Source: an uncultured Ruminiclostridium sp.
Lineage (GTDB): Bacteria > Bacillota > Clostridia > Oscillospirales > Acutalibacteraceae
Direction: 5' to 3'
Length of the DNA stretch: 32,241 nt
NCBI GenBank assembly: GCA_902490005.1
Contig: CABUCM010000032.1
Coordinates: 1-32,241 of the forward strand
Shown: in pieces, positions 8,265-15,313 of the stretch
Layout of the letters: every line of letters starts with the position of its first letter
How positions within the stretch are numbered: position 1 is the stretch's first letter
Notes under the pieces: model-generated
The model's input: only the letters and a program-made list of their open reading frames with translations
What the model was told of the DNA's origin: nothing
Database searches by the model: none
Made by a program: the position numbers and the translations under genes

Positions 8265-8300
8265 AAAAAAGGAACCTTGTGAAAACAAGGTTCCTTTTTT
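8265..8300. terminator. Bidirectional terminator between the small gene and galM
   Basis: A perfect hairpin AAAAGGAACCTTG / CAAGGTTCCTTTT with a 6-base loop, an A-run on the left and a T-run on the right. It serves the plus-strand small gene and the minus-strand mutarotase, whose stop codon is at 8310. Confidence 0.9.
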
Positions 8301-8309
8301 ATTCAGTGT

Positions 8310-9353
8310 TTATTTTCTAATGGAGAACGACATTTCCGTGCGGTACCTTTGAGGATTGTTCCTGGAAATAACGCAGGAAGGAAAATCCGGGTGATTGACA
8401 GCGTCCGGATAGGAAATAGGCTCCGGACAGAAACCGCCCCGTTTCTGCGGGTAATAGCCGCCCTTGGCTTTTACGGTTCCATTCAGAAAGTTTCCGGCGT
8501 AAAGCTGGATTCCAGGCGCGTTGGTACGCAGAGTGAACTGAATGCCGGTCTGCTCGGAATAGGCCTGGGTGCTGAAGGGGGCGAAGGGACGGAGAATAAA
8601 GTAGTGGTCGTAGCCGCCGGCAATCTTCAGCTGAGGGTGGCCGGCGTCACACTCGGCGCCAAGCTTTTTGGGAGAATTAAAATCAAAGGGGGTGCCGGCC
8701 ACAGGGAGAACTCTGCCGGTTGGCAGCATTTCGTCGTCGATTTCTAAGATGTAGTCGCTGTTGATGGTCATATATTGCCCCTCAGTGGAACCGGAATTGC
8801 AGCCGTTTAGGTTAAAGTAGCTGTGGTTGGTCAGGCAGCAGATGGTTTCTGTCTGGGTGGTGGCCTCTGATTCCCAGGCTAAGGTATTGTCCTCGGTAAG
8901 CTCATAGGAGACGGTTACCGTCAGGTCTCCCGGAAACCCGCTGTCCCCATCAGGGCTGAAAATCTGGAAGCTCAGCCTGCTTTCACTGGCCTCGACGCAG
9001 TCCCAATAGCGGTAGGCAAAGCCGTTAGAGCCGCCGTGGATATTATTTTTTCCCTCGTTCAGTTCTAATTGGACGGTTTTTCCATCCCACTGATATTGGC
9101 CTCTGCGGATGCGGGCGGCATACTGCCCGGTTACCGCGCCAAAGGCGGTGGGATTGGCCTCGTATTCCGCCGCGGTATCATAGCCTAAGGCCACATCTAC
9201 TATATTTCCGTCTTTGTCCGGAACCCTCACAGAGACAATACTGCAGCCGATGTTGCAAATTTCCACAGCCATGCCGTGATCGTTTGACAGCGTATAGAGA
9301 AAAACCGGCTTTTGATCCCTGGAGGTACCGAAAGGCGCCTGGGAAATTTTCAT
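8310..9353 (-). CDS. galM: Aldose 1-epimerase (galactose mutarotase family)
   Basis: Interconverts alpha and beta anomers of an aldose, typically galactose or glucose, in the cytoplasm. The 347-residue protein has the catalytic acid His177 in CLTNHSYFNLNG and the catalytic base Glu311 in GFCPEPISYPD, plus NNIHGG (His106) and GYDHYF in the sugar site. A longer in-frame reading to 9470 exists, but the start at 9353 has an AAGGAAGAAGG site 8-15 bases upstream and begins at the normal family N-terminus. It lies 94 bases behind the ROK regulator on the same strand and probably shares its transcript. This links it functionally to the divergent sugar cluster and suggests that the substrate there is an aldose. 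Confidence 0.93.
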   Translation of the reverse strand: MKISQAPFGTSRDQKPVFLYTLSNDHGMAVEICNIGCSIVSVRVPDKDGNIVDVALGYDTAAEYEANPTAFGAVTGQYAARIRRGQYQWDGKTVQLELNEGKNNIHGGSNGFAYRYWDCVEASESRLSFQIFSPDGDSGFPGDLTVTVSYELTEDNTLAWESEATTQTETICCLTNHSYFNLNGCNSGSTEGQYMTINSDYILEIDDEMLPTGRVLPVAGTPFDFNSPKKLGAECDAGHPQLKIAGGYDHYFILRPFAPFSTQAYSEQTGIQFTLRTNAPGIQLYAGNFLNGTVKAKGGYYPQKRGGFCPEPISYPDAVNHPDFPSCVISRNNPQRYRTEMSFSIRK

Positions 9354-9447
9354 AAATATCCTTCTTCCTTTAGTGAAATCTTTTAAATAATCTGAAAGAC
9401 AACTCAGGTAAAACAGACGGCTTTCCGCGCGAAGAGAGAAAATGGCT

Positions 9448-10650
9448 TTATACACTGCTGGATTCCACATATTCCTTTAATAGATAGGTAGCCGCGCCGA
9501 TAGCGATAGCATTTTCGCCTAAGTTAGAAATGACAATGTTAGGGGTCTTTACCGGTAAAATGTGACGGGATACCTCATCCAAGAGGGGATTCAGCAAGAA
9601 ATCGCCGGCTAAGCTGATGCCGCCGCCGAGAATAATCAGTTGAGGATCCAGCAGGTTGATGACGTTGCTGATGGCGATGCCAAGATAGACAGTCACCTGG
9701 TTGACGATGGTGTTGGCAAGAGAGTCACCGGCCTTGGCGGCGTCGAAAACGACCTTGGCGTTGATGTCGTTTAGGTTTCCGTGGACAATATCGTACATCA
9801 TGGAATTGGCGCCGTTGGAGATCGCAAACCTGGCCTGCTTGGAAATGGCGTTGGCGGAAGCGATGGCCTCTAAGCAGCCATAGCACCCACAATCGCAAAG
9901 GGGCCCGCTTTTGTCGATGGTCATGTGGCCGAACTCGCCGCTGGTGCCGGTACTGCCGGAATAAATCTGTTTTTCAATGACGATGGAAGAACCGATGCCG
10001 TAGCCTAAGCCCACACAGAAGAAGTTTTCCATGCCGCGGCCCGCGCCAAACCACAATTCCGCCATAGCCATGGCTCTTACCACGTTATCCACCACGATTG
10101 GAAAGTTGAAGCGCTCCTTTAAGGGCGTCAGAAAATTCCTTTCATGCCACCCGATGGCGGGAGATAAAATAATTTTTCCTGTCTCCACTGAGATCAGGCC
10201 CGGGACACCTACACCGATTCCCAGAATCTTGTCAGCGTATTCCGTAGAAGCGTCTAAAATCTTTTGAATACAATCGATGGTTTGCTCCAAAACCTGAGGA
10301 AATGTATGCCCGTCGTGAGTAGGAACCCACTCGCGCATCAGGATGTTGGCGGAAAGATCCATCAGAATCGCTTCTACATGGGTGGTGCCCACATCCACGC
10401 CAATAATATACTTGGCGTCAGGAACAAAGCTTAACAGCTTAGGCGGCTTTCCTACCTCAGCGGTACGCTTGCCGCTTTCATAAATAAGGCCGCTCTGCTT
10501 AAATTCCTCCGTGATTTTCATGACAGTGGGAATGCTTAAACCGGTCAGGCGGGCGATTTCCGCCCGAAAAATGGGAGAATTGTCCCGGATAGTATTGATA
10601 ACAGCTTCCTTATTATGGATCCCGACCAGAGACTTATCGGTTTTAGACAT
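9448..10650 (-). CDS. ROK-family transcriptional regulator
   Basis: A 400-residue regulator of the NagC/XylR type that senses a sugar or sugar phosphate. A winged helix-turn-helix occupies about residues 12-65 (AEIARLTGLSIPTVMKI). The ROK domain begins with the nucleotide-type loop GVDVGTTHVEAIL (84-96). The zinc motif is His242 with Cys252, Cys254 and Cys259 (CDCGCYGCLE). At the position of the catalytic Asp of ROK sugar kinases it has Val190 (VVDNVVRAMAMAE), so kinase activity is unlikely. The ATG is preceded by GGAGG. It is divergent from the seven-enzyme cluster and is probably its local repressor, released by a pathway sugar; this is inferred from position. Confidence 0.93.
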   Translation of the reverse strand: MSKTDKSLVGIHNKEAVINTIRDNSPIFRAEIARLTGLSIPTVMKITEEFKQSGLIYESGKRTAEVGKPPKLLSFVPDAKYIIGVDVGTTHVEAILMDLSANILMREWVPTHDGHTFPQVLEQTIDCIQKILDASTEYADKILGIGVGVPGLISVETGKIILSPAIGWHERNFLTPLKERFNFPIVVDNVVRAMAMAELWFGAGRGMENFFCVGLGYGIGSSIVIEKQIYSGSTGTSGEFGHMTIDKSGPLCDCGCYGCLEAIASANAISKQARFAISNGANSMMYDIVHGNLNDINAKVVFDAAKAGDSLANTIVNQVTVYLGIAISNVINLLDPQLIILGGGISLAGDFLLNPLLDEVSRHILPVKTPNIVISNLGENAIAIGAATYLLKEYVESSSV

Positions 10651-10810
10651 AATAGAACCTCCATTTTAGGTACGGCCGGTGGGATTTCCAATGAATAGAT
10701 ACGGCCAATTCTTTGCGTCAGCAGGCTTTTAAGGCGTATCCATAATAAAGTGCTGGTGAATTACTATATTAGGTTAATTAAAAACTTGGATATTACCTTT
10801 TGTTAATTAT

Positions 10811-10838
10811 ATTATAAGAAAATAATACATTTTGTCAA
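10811..10838 (-). promoter_or_regulatory. Promoter of the ROK regulator and galM
   Basis: On the minus strand TTGACA (10838-10833) and TATAAT (10816-10811) are separated by 16 bases. Both hexamers are consensus. It gives a leader of about 150 nt before the regulator start. Confidence 0.75.
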
Positions 10839-10905
10839 TTAGTTATTATGAATAAAATATCACAAAAATAGGTTTTTAAATCATCTTTTGTTTTCTGTTT
10901 TTCTA

Positions 10906-10934
10906 TTGACAAATAATATCCACTTGTTTATAAT
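10906..10934 (+). promoter_or_regulatory. Consensus promoter of the sugar-enzyme cluster
   Basis: TTGACA (10906-10911) and TATAAT (10929-10934) with a 17-base spacer match the sigma-A consensus at all twelve positions. Transcription would start near 10941, about 420 bases before the first gene. The strong core promoter implies repression rather than activation as the control mode, which fits the divergent ROK regulator. The 67 bases between the two divergent promoters are very AT-rich and could hold the operator; I did not find a clear long palindrome. Confidence 0.8.
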
Positions 10935-10940
10935 GAGGAC

Positions 10941-11361
10941 GAAAGCATGAAATGGATAAAAAATGCTAGGAAAACCTATAGAATTTTACACAAAATAAAT
11001 AAACATAGATAACTTAATAGCGATAAATAAAAACGCAAAAAATATATTCAAATTAAACGATAATTAAACATAAAACCAATCTAAAATTGTGCTGTATTTT
11101 AATAGTTGATGTGCTTTTAATATACCAAAAAGGGTTGGCGGGCGAATGTTTGAAAAATTGGGAAATGATTTCAAAAGCCTGGCGCCGGAATGGCAAAGAA
11201 AATGGTTCCCGGCAGCTGCCGGCTAGCGGCCAGACTAGGGGAACGCAGTCTTTGTAGATGGTTTTTGCAAGAACCGGAAATCCGCTGTTTGGCGGATGGA
11301 CGGAGGGATAAATTTTTATTCTGCATCTTCATTATAATATGCAGGGAAAGAGAGTGTCTTC
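10941..11361 (+). promoter_or_regulatory. Long leader of the sugar-enzyme cluster
   Basis: About 420 bases without an annotated gene. The first 170 are strongly AT-rich, then composition changes to GC-rich with nested hairpins: GTTCCC (near 11206) with GGGAAC (11239-11244) enclosing GGCAGCTGCC, and ATCCGC/GCGGAT at about 11279-11296. An inverted repeat CTGCAT-N12-ATGCAG (11321-11343) spans a TATAAT at 11333-11338, which could be a second promoter with a weak -35. A 26-codon frame at 11146-11226 is possible but has only a weak ribosome site. I recognise no known riboswitch class. Confidence 0.5.
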
Positions 11362-12522
11362 ATGAATTTCAGCTATGAGCAAACCACGAAAATCATCTTC
11401 GGCCGGGGCAAGATCGAAAGCATCGGAGAAATCGCTTCTGAATTTGGAAAAAACGTTTTGCTGGTAACAGAGGCAACAAATTCTCCTTTGGCTCCTTTGT
11501 TTGAAAAGGTAAGAAGCCTGCTGGAAAAGGAAGGCCTTTGTGTTTCTCATTATGACGGCGTCGTGCCCAATCCGACCACAGAGAGCGTGGACGCCGGCAC
11601 AAAGATAGCCAGAAATAAAAAAGTAGACGTGGTCATCGGTATCGGCGGCGGCTCCGCGATGGATACCGCTAAGGCGGTGGCTATGACCGCTGTCAACGAG
11701 GGCCGGGCTTGGGATTATCTGTTCTTTAAGAAGCAGCCGGAAAAGACCTTGCCCTGCATCGCCGTCACCACCACTTCGGGTACCGGTTCCCAGGTGACCC
11801 AGGTAGCGGTCATGACGGAAACCGCCACCCAGACCAAGAGCGCTGTTTTCAATAATATTATTTACCCCCGGGTTGCCATTGTGGACCCGGATTTGATGGT
11901 GACCGTTCCCCGGCACACCACCGCCTCTACTGGCTTTGACGCCTTCTGCCACTGTTTTGAAAGCTATATAAATGTAAACGGCTCTGCTTATACGGATATC
12001 ATCGCCCTGGAGGGTATTCGCATGGTGGCGAAATACCTGCGCCGGGTGGTAAAGGATGGGCAGGATTTAGAAGCCAGAGAGGGTATGGCCTGGGCGGATA
12101 CCTGCGGCGGCCTGGCCATCGCGAACGCGGGCGTTACCTTGCCTCACGGCGTAGGTATGACCATCAGCGGCCACTGCCCCCAGATTATGCACGGTGAGTC
12201 CTTGGCGCTGACCTATCCTTCCTTTATGAGGCTGACCCGCCCTGCCGCGGTGGAAAAGTTTGCCGTGGTGGGGAGAATTTTAAATCCGGAGCTTTCGGGC
12301 CTATCAGATGAAGAAGCGTCGGAGAAATGCTGCGAGGAAGTGGACCAGCTGCTGAAGGATATCGGGATGTGGCTGCATTTTGAAAGCTTCTCTGTGGATG
12401 AGGCGATGATCCGCAAGATTGCGGACCGCAGCCACGACCTGCCGGATTATAAGGCCAACCCTGTGATTGCGGACATCGATGAAATTTACCGGGAGCTGAA
12501 GGACGCGTTGGTTCGCGGCTGA
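11362..12522 (+). CDS. Iron-containing alcohol dehydrogenase
   Basis: A group III alcohol dehydrogenase that interconverts an aldehyde or ketone and an alcohol with NAD(P)H. At 386 residues it has the FucO/1,2-propanediol dehydrogenase size. GIGGGSAMDTAKA (94-104) binds the cofactor and TTTSGTGSQVTQ follows. The metal ligands Asp193 and His197 (GFDAFCHCFE), His262 (LPHGVG) and His277 (MHGES) are all present. Being first in the cluster with a class II aldolase suggests reduction of a short aldehyde released by sugar cleavage, such as lactaldehyde or glycolaldehyde. Oxidation of a sugar alcohol is an alternative. The start has a GAGAG site 8 bases upstream. Confidence 0.92.
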   Translation: MNFSYEQTTKIIFGRGKIESIGEIASEFGKNVLLVTEATNSPLAPLFEKVRSLLEKEGLCVSHYDGVVPNPTTESVDAGTKIARNKKVDVVIGIGGGSAMDTAKAVAMTAVNEGRAWDYLFFKKQPEKTLPCIAVTTTSGTGSQVTQVAVMTETATQTKSAVFNNIIYPRVAIVDPDLMVTVPRHTTASTGFDAFCHCFESYINVNGSAYTDIIALEGIRMVAKYLRRVVKDGQDLEAREGMAWADTCGGLAIANAGVTLPHGVGMTISGHCPQIMHGESLALTYPSFMRLTRPAAVEKFAVVGRILNPELSGLSDEEASEKCCEEVDQLLKDIGMWLHFESFSVDEAMIRKIADRSHDLPDYKANPVIADIDEIYRELKDALVRG

Positions 12523-12555
12523 CAAAATAACATATTCATTAAAGGATGAAATTTT

Positions 12556-13815
12556 ATGGGTGTTTATCAAAACGCGATTGCCTATTTTCAGAAGGTGGCC
12601 GATTCCCGGTATGTAGCGGCTGGCCTGACCAGCAATGTGGACCTGTTGGTGCAATGGGATGCGGGCGTGATCCAAAGCTGGGTGGACCAGTACGCCACAG
12701 GGCCCAGGAACATCAGCAACGTGGAAAGCATGACCGACCTGGTGGATATGCTGCTGTTCCGTCTGCCGGAGGGGGGCACCGAGTGCTTCATTTGCGAAGA
12801 GGTGGCCCGAACCATTGAAAGCTCCTTGAAAATGGTTTCCTATGGCGTGGGAGGAACAGGCGCCCAGGCGGCCTGCGCTTTGGCGAATTTCGGTGTGAAA
12901 AGCGTGGCGCATTTGACCAGCTTTGGGCCGCAGTTCGCCGACCTGCTGAACTATCCCCAGCTATCCATTTATTCGGGGGGAAGGGCTCTTCCCGTTCAGC
13001 AGTTTTTGCGGGAAAACCCCGGCCGCTACGCGCCTCACTTTATTCTGCAGTTTCAAAAGGGCGCTACCCTCAAATTTCAGGATCAGAGTTATACTGCGCC
13101 GGTGGCCAATAAGGTTATTCTCGCCTGGGATGTGATCAATTCCCAGCTGCCCCTGGATCATGGCTATTTTGATTACGCGAAAAAAAATCATACCACCTCA
13201 CTGCTGATTTCCGGCGTTAACGGGATTCAGCAGGAGGATAAGCTGACGGCTAAGCTGCAGGAAATTTCCCAGCTGCTGGATGACGTTCCCAAGGAAACCG
13301 TGGTTTATTGCGAATGCGGCCCCTTTTTCCTGAAGGACGGTTATGGGACGTTTTTCAGGGAACTTGGGTGCAAAAGCGACATCATCGCCTGCAGCGACGA
13401 GGAGCTGTTTGAGATCAACGGCGTGTCCCACTCCTCCTTTGGCGGCAATCCTTATATGCTGATGGATTTAATGGACCAGTTTTTCCATACCTACCGTCCC
13501 AGATATGGCGTGGTGGTCCACTCCAGGGATGTTTCTATGTATTACGGCAACCCACTGCCGGAGGGCAAGGATGTGAAAGCCGCCTTGGCAATGGGGAATA
13601 TGGTGGCCTCCGCGAAGGCCCGGTATTCCGATTATGGAACCCAGGAGATGGTGTTCTCCATTGCGGACCAGCCTGACAGCGCCATCGGATTGCAGCGGAT
13701 CAAAACCTTGGAAAAGGGCGGCGTCATCGCCGTGCCCACCAAGGTGGTGGAGCATCCGGCCTGTACCATCGGCCTGGGAGATTCCTTCACCGCGGGATTC
13801 CTTTCCTGTGTGTGA
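12556..13815 (+). CDS. ADP-dependent glucokinase/phosphofructokinase-family sugar kinase
   Basis: A 419-residue member of the ADP-dependent sugar kinase family, best known from archaeal modified glycolysis, where ADP is the phosphoryl donor. The sugar-binding start LTSNVDLLVQWD (24-35) and GVGGTGAQAACALANFG (97-113) match the family. The catalytic Asp409 is in GLGDSFTAG at the extreme C-terminus. The usual HxE motif appears as CEC (Glu253) and NxxE as SDEE (280-283), so both metal-linked glutamates are kept but their partners differ. Its substrate and donor are not known from sequence. An AAAGGATG site lies upstream. It sits 33 bases after the dehydrogenase, in an operon with an isomerase and aldolases, which points to a pathway hexose or ketose phosphate as substrate. 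Confidence 0.8.
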   Translation: MGVYQNAIAYFQKVADSRYVAAGLTSNVDLLVQWDAGVIQSWVDQYATGPRNISNVESMTDLVDMLLFRLPEGGTECFICEEVARTIESSLKMVSYGVGGTGAQAACALANFGVKSVAHLTSFGPQFADLLNYPQLSIYSGGRALPVQQFLRENPGRYAPHFILQFQKGATLKFQDQSYTAPVANKVILAWDVINSQLPLDHGYFDYAKKNHTTSLLISGVNGIQQEDKLTAKLQEISQLLDDVPKETVVYCECGPFFLKDGYGTFFRELGCKSDIIACSDEELFEINGVSHSSFGGNPYMLMDLMDQFFHTYRPRYGVVVHSRDVSMYYGNPLPEGKDVKAALAMGNMVASAKARYSDYGTQEMVFSIADQPDSAIGLQRIKTLEKGGVIAVPTKVVEHPACTIGLGDSFTAGFLSCV

Positions 13816-13933
13816 TTTCCCGGGCGATCCTGACGGAGACGCGATGCTTTTCTGTGCTTCTTAGGGCGGCCAGCCGTCTTAGGGTGATAGATTTAAAACC
13901 TATTTCTATTTAAAATTTTAAGGAGGAACGAAA

Positions 13934-14494
13934 ATGGGTTTATTGAACGAGTACGCGAACACTGCGCTAAGCGAGATGCAGCAGGTGTTCGACAGAATGG
14001 ATGACAAGGATTTGCAGCCGGCTTTGGATGCCATCATCAACGCGAAAAAGGTGGTTTGTTACGGCGCCGGAAGAGAGGGCCTGGGCCTGAAATTCTTTGT
14101 TATGCGCTTAATGCACCTGGGCAAGGACGCCCATTGGGCTTGGGAGGATACCGCTCCTTCTGTGGGAGAAGGCGACGTTGTGTTTATTTCCTGCGGCCCC
14201 GGCTTCTACAGCCACGTGGTATTCATCGCTGAACTGTGCAAGAAGGCCGGCGCAAAGATCGTTCTGGTAACCGCTGTTCCGGATAGCGACATGGGCAAGG
14301 TTGCCGATATCGTGGTCCATCTGCCGGCAATGGCTTATCGTGCCCACGGCGATCTGGTCCCCACCCAGCAGCCTATGGGAAATCTGTATGAGCAGTCCGC
14401 GGTGATCCTCTTCGACTGCATGTCCAGATTACTGAAGAAACAAATGAACGTTTCCGATGAGGAAATGGAAAAGCGCCACAGAAATTACGAATAA
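13934..14494 (+). CDS. SIS-domain isomerase, 6-phospho-3-hexuloisomerase-like
   Basis: A 186-residue single SIS domain with the layout of 6-phospho-3-hexuloisomerase (PHI/HxlB): VVCYGAGREGLGLKFFVMRLMHLG (40-63), then GEGDVVFISCGPG, GAKIVLVT, and QQPMGNLYEQSAVILFD (145-161). PHI interconverts 3-hexulose 6-phosphate and fructose 6-phosphate. The phosphate loop that normally reads SGSGET is SCGPGFYS (86-93), so the substrate may differ from classical PHI. No hexulose-6-phosphate synthase is adjacent, which argues against formaldehyde fixation. A perfect TAAGGAGGAA site precedes the ATG. A 118-base gap separates it from the kinase gene, and a strong hairpin follows it. Confidence 0.85.
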   Translation: MGLLNEYANTALSEMQQVFDRMDDKDLQPALDAIINAKKVVCYGAGREGLGLKFFVMRLMHLGKDAHWAWEDTAPSVGEGDVVFISCGPGFYSHVVFIAELCKKAGAKIVLVTAVPDSDMGKVADIVVHLPAMAYRAHGDLVPTQQPMGNLYEQSAVILFDCMSRLLKKQMNVSDEEMEKRHRNYE

Positions 14495-14524
14495 TCTGAA
14501 AGTTACTTCGAAAGTTTTTATGAC

Positions 14525-14608
14525 GCTGCAGCCGGCCGGAAGCCTCTGTTTTACTATTTTAACCAAACAGGGCTTGCGGCCGAAGCCGCAGCGGCTTTAA
14601 TTTTTTTA
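14525..14608 (+). terminator. Intra-operon hairpin with U-tract (attenuator or processing site)
   Basis: A long imperfect hairpin with arms GCTGCAGCCGGCCGGAAGCC... (from 14525) and ...GGCTTGCGGCCGAAGCCGCAGC (to 14592). The upper stem AAGCCTCTGTTT/AAACAGGGCTT has a one-base bulge. GGCTTTAATTTTTTT follows. It looks like an intrinsic terminator lying 16 bases before the next gene start, so it could lower downstream expression or stabilise the upstream message. Confidence 0.7.
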
Positions 14609-14624
14609 AGAGAGGTGCAGTTAT

Positions 14625-15260
14625 ATGAACATCAACATGGAAGCAATCCGGGAAGTCATGGCGGTGGCGAAACGCCTTGACGAAAAGACACTGGTGAACA
14701 CCTTTGAGGGAAACATCTCGGCGAGAGTGGACGGGAAGATCTACATCACCCCCACCACGAAGAATAAGGGCCTTCTCACCGAGGACATGATCGCCGTGAT
14801 GGACGAAAACGGCAACCAGATCCACGGCAACTGCAAGCCCACGTCTGAGCTTCCCATGCACACGGAAACATACACCATCCGCGACGACATCGGCGGCGTG
14901 GTACACTGCCATCCTCCGTATCTGACCGCGTACGCCCTGGCCAACAAGGACGTAGAGACCAGAGCCTATCCGGAAATGATGGGCAATTTCTGCAAATTCG
15001 AATGCGCGCCTTACGGCCGTCCTGGCACAGATAAGATTCTGGCCGGCGCGATTCCGATTCTGCAAAACCACAGAGACATCGTGCTGCTGGGCAACCACGG
15101 CGTGCTGGTGGTAGGCAAGACCGTAACCGACGCCATGAACAAGACCGAGGCCGCCGAGGCCATTGCCAAGGCGCTGTTCCTGACCAAGCAGCTGGGCGGC
15201 GAGGTCCCGCTGTCCGACGAGGAATGCCAGTTCTTCCTCGATCTTCAGAAAAATAAATAA
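14625..15260 (+). CDS. Class II aldolase (L-fuculose/L-rhamnulose-phosphate aldolase or ribulose-phosphate epimerase family)
   Basis: A zinc-dependent class II aldolase/epimerase-fold enzyme of 211 residues. It shows GNIS (29-32), which contacts phosphate, the catalytic Glu75 in TSELPMH, and zinc ligands His94 and His96 (HCHPPYLTA) and His158 (LGNHGV). Family members cleave ketose 1-phosphates to DHAP and an aldehyde, or epimerise L-ribulose 5-phosphate. The neighbouring rhamnulokinase-like kinase and iron-type dehydrogenase favour the aldolase reaction: kinase product cleaved to DHAP plus an aldehyde, which the dehydrogenase reduces. The exact substrate is open. A decarboxylase role, as in tetronate catabolism, is an alternative. 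The ATG has GAGAGGTG 8 bases upstream. Confidence 0.9.
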   Translation: MNINMEAIREVMAVAKRLDEKTLVNTFEGNISARVDGKIYITPTTKNKGLLTEDMIAVMDENGNQIHGNCKPTSELPMHTETYTIRDDIGGVVHCHPPYLTAYALANKDVETRAYPEMMGNFCKFECAPYGRPGTDKILAGAIPILQNHRDIVLLGNHGVLVVGKTVTDAMNKTEAAEAIAKALFLTKQLGGEVPLSDEECQFFLDLQKNK

Positions 15261-15313
15261 GTTAGCTTTCCCGAATCATCAATTTTACTTCAAATGAATA
15301 GGTGGAATTTCCT

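Noticed and set aside
10947..11012. 21-codon frame starting MKWIKN just after the cluster promoter
   Set aside because: Its apparent ribosome site lies upstream of the expected transcription start, and the region is so AT-rich that short frames arise by chance.
12556..13815. Possible frameshift at the C-terminus of the ADP-family kinase
   Set aside because: The protein ends soon after GLGD, but this motif normally lies near the C-terminus in the family and the length is close to usual.
11362..14494. RuMP formaldehyde-fixation module (methanol-dehydrogenase-like enzyme plus PHI)
   Set aside because: No hexulose-6-phosphate synthase is present, the PHI loop is altered, and the surrounding kinases and aldolases point to sugar breakdown.
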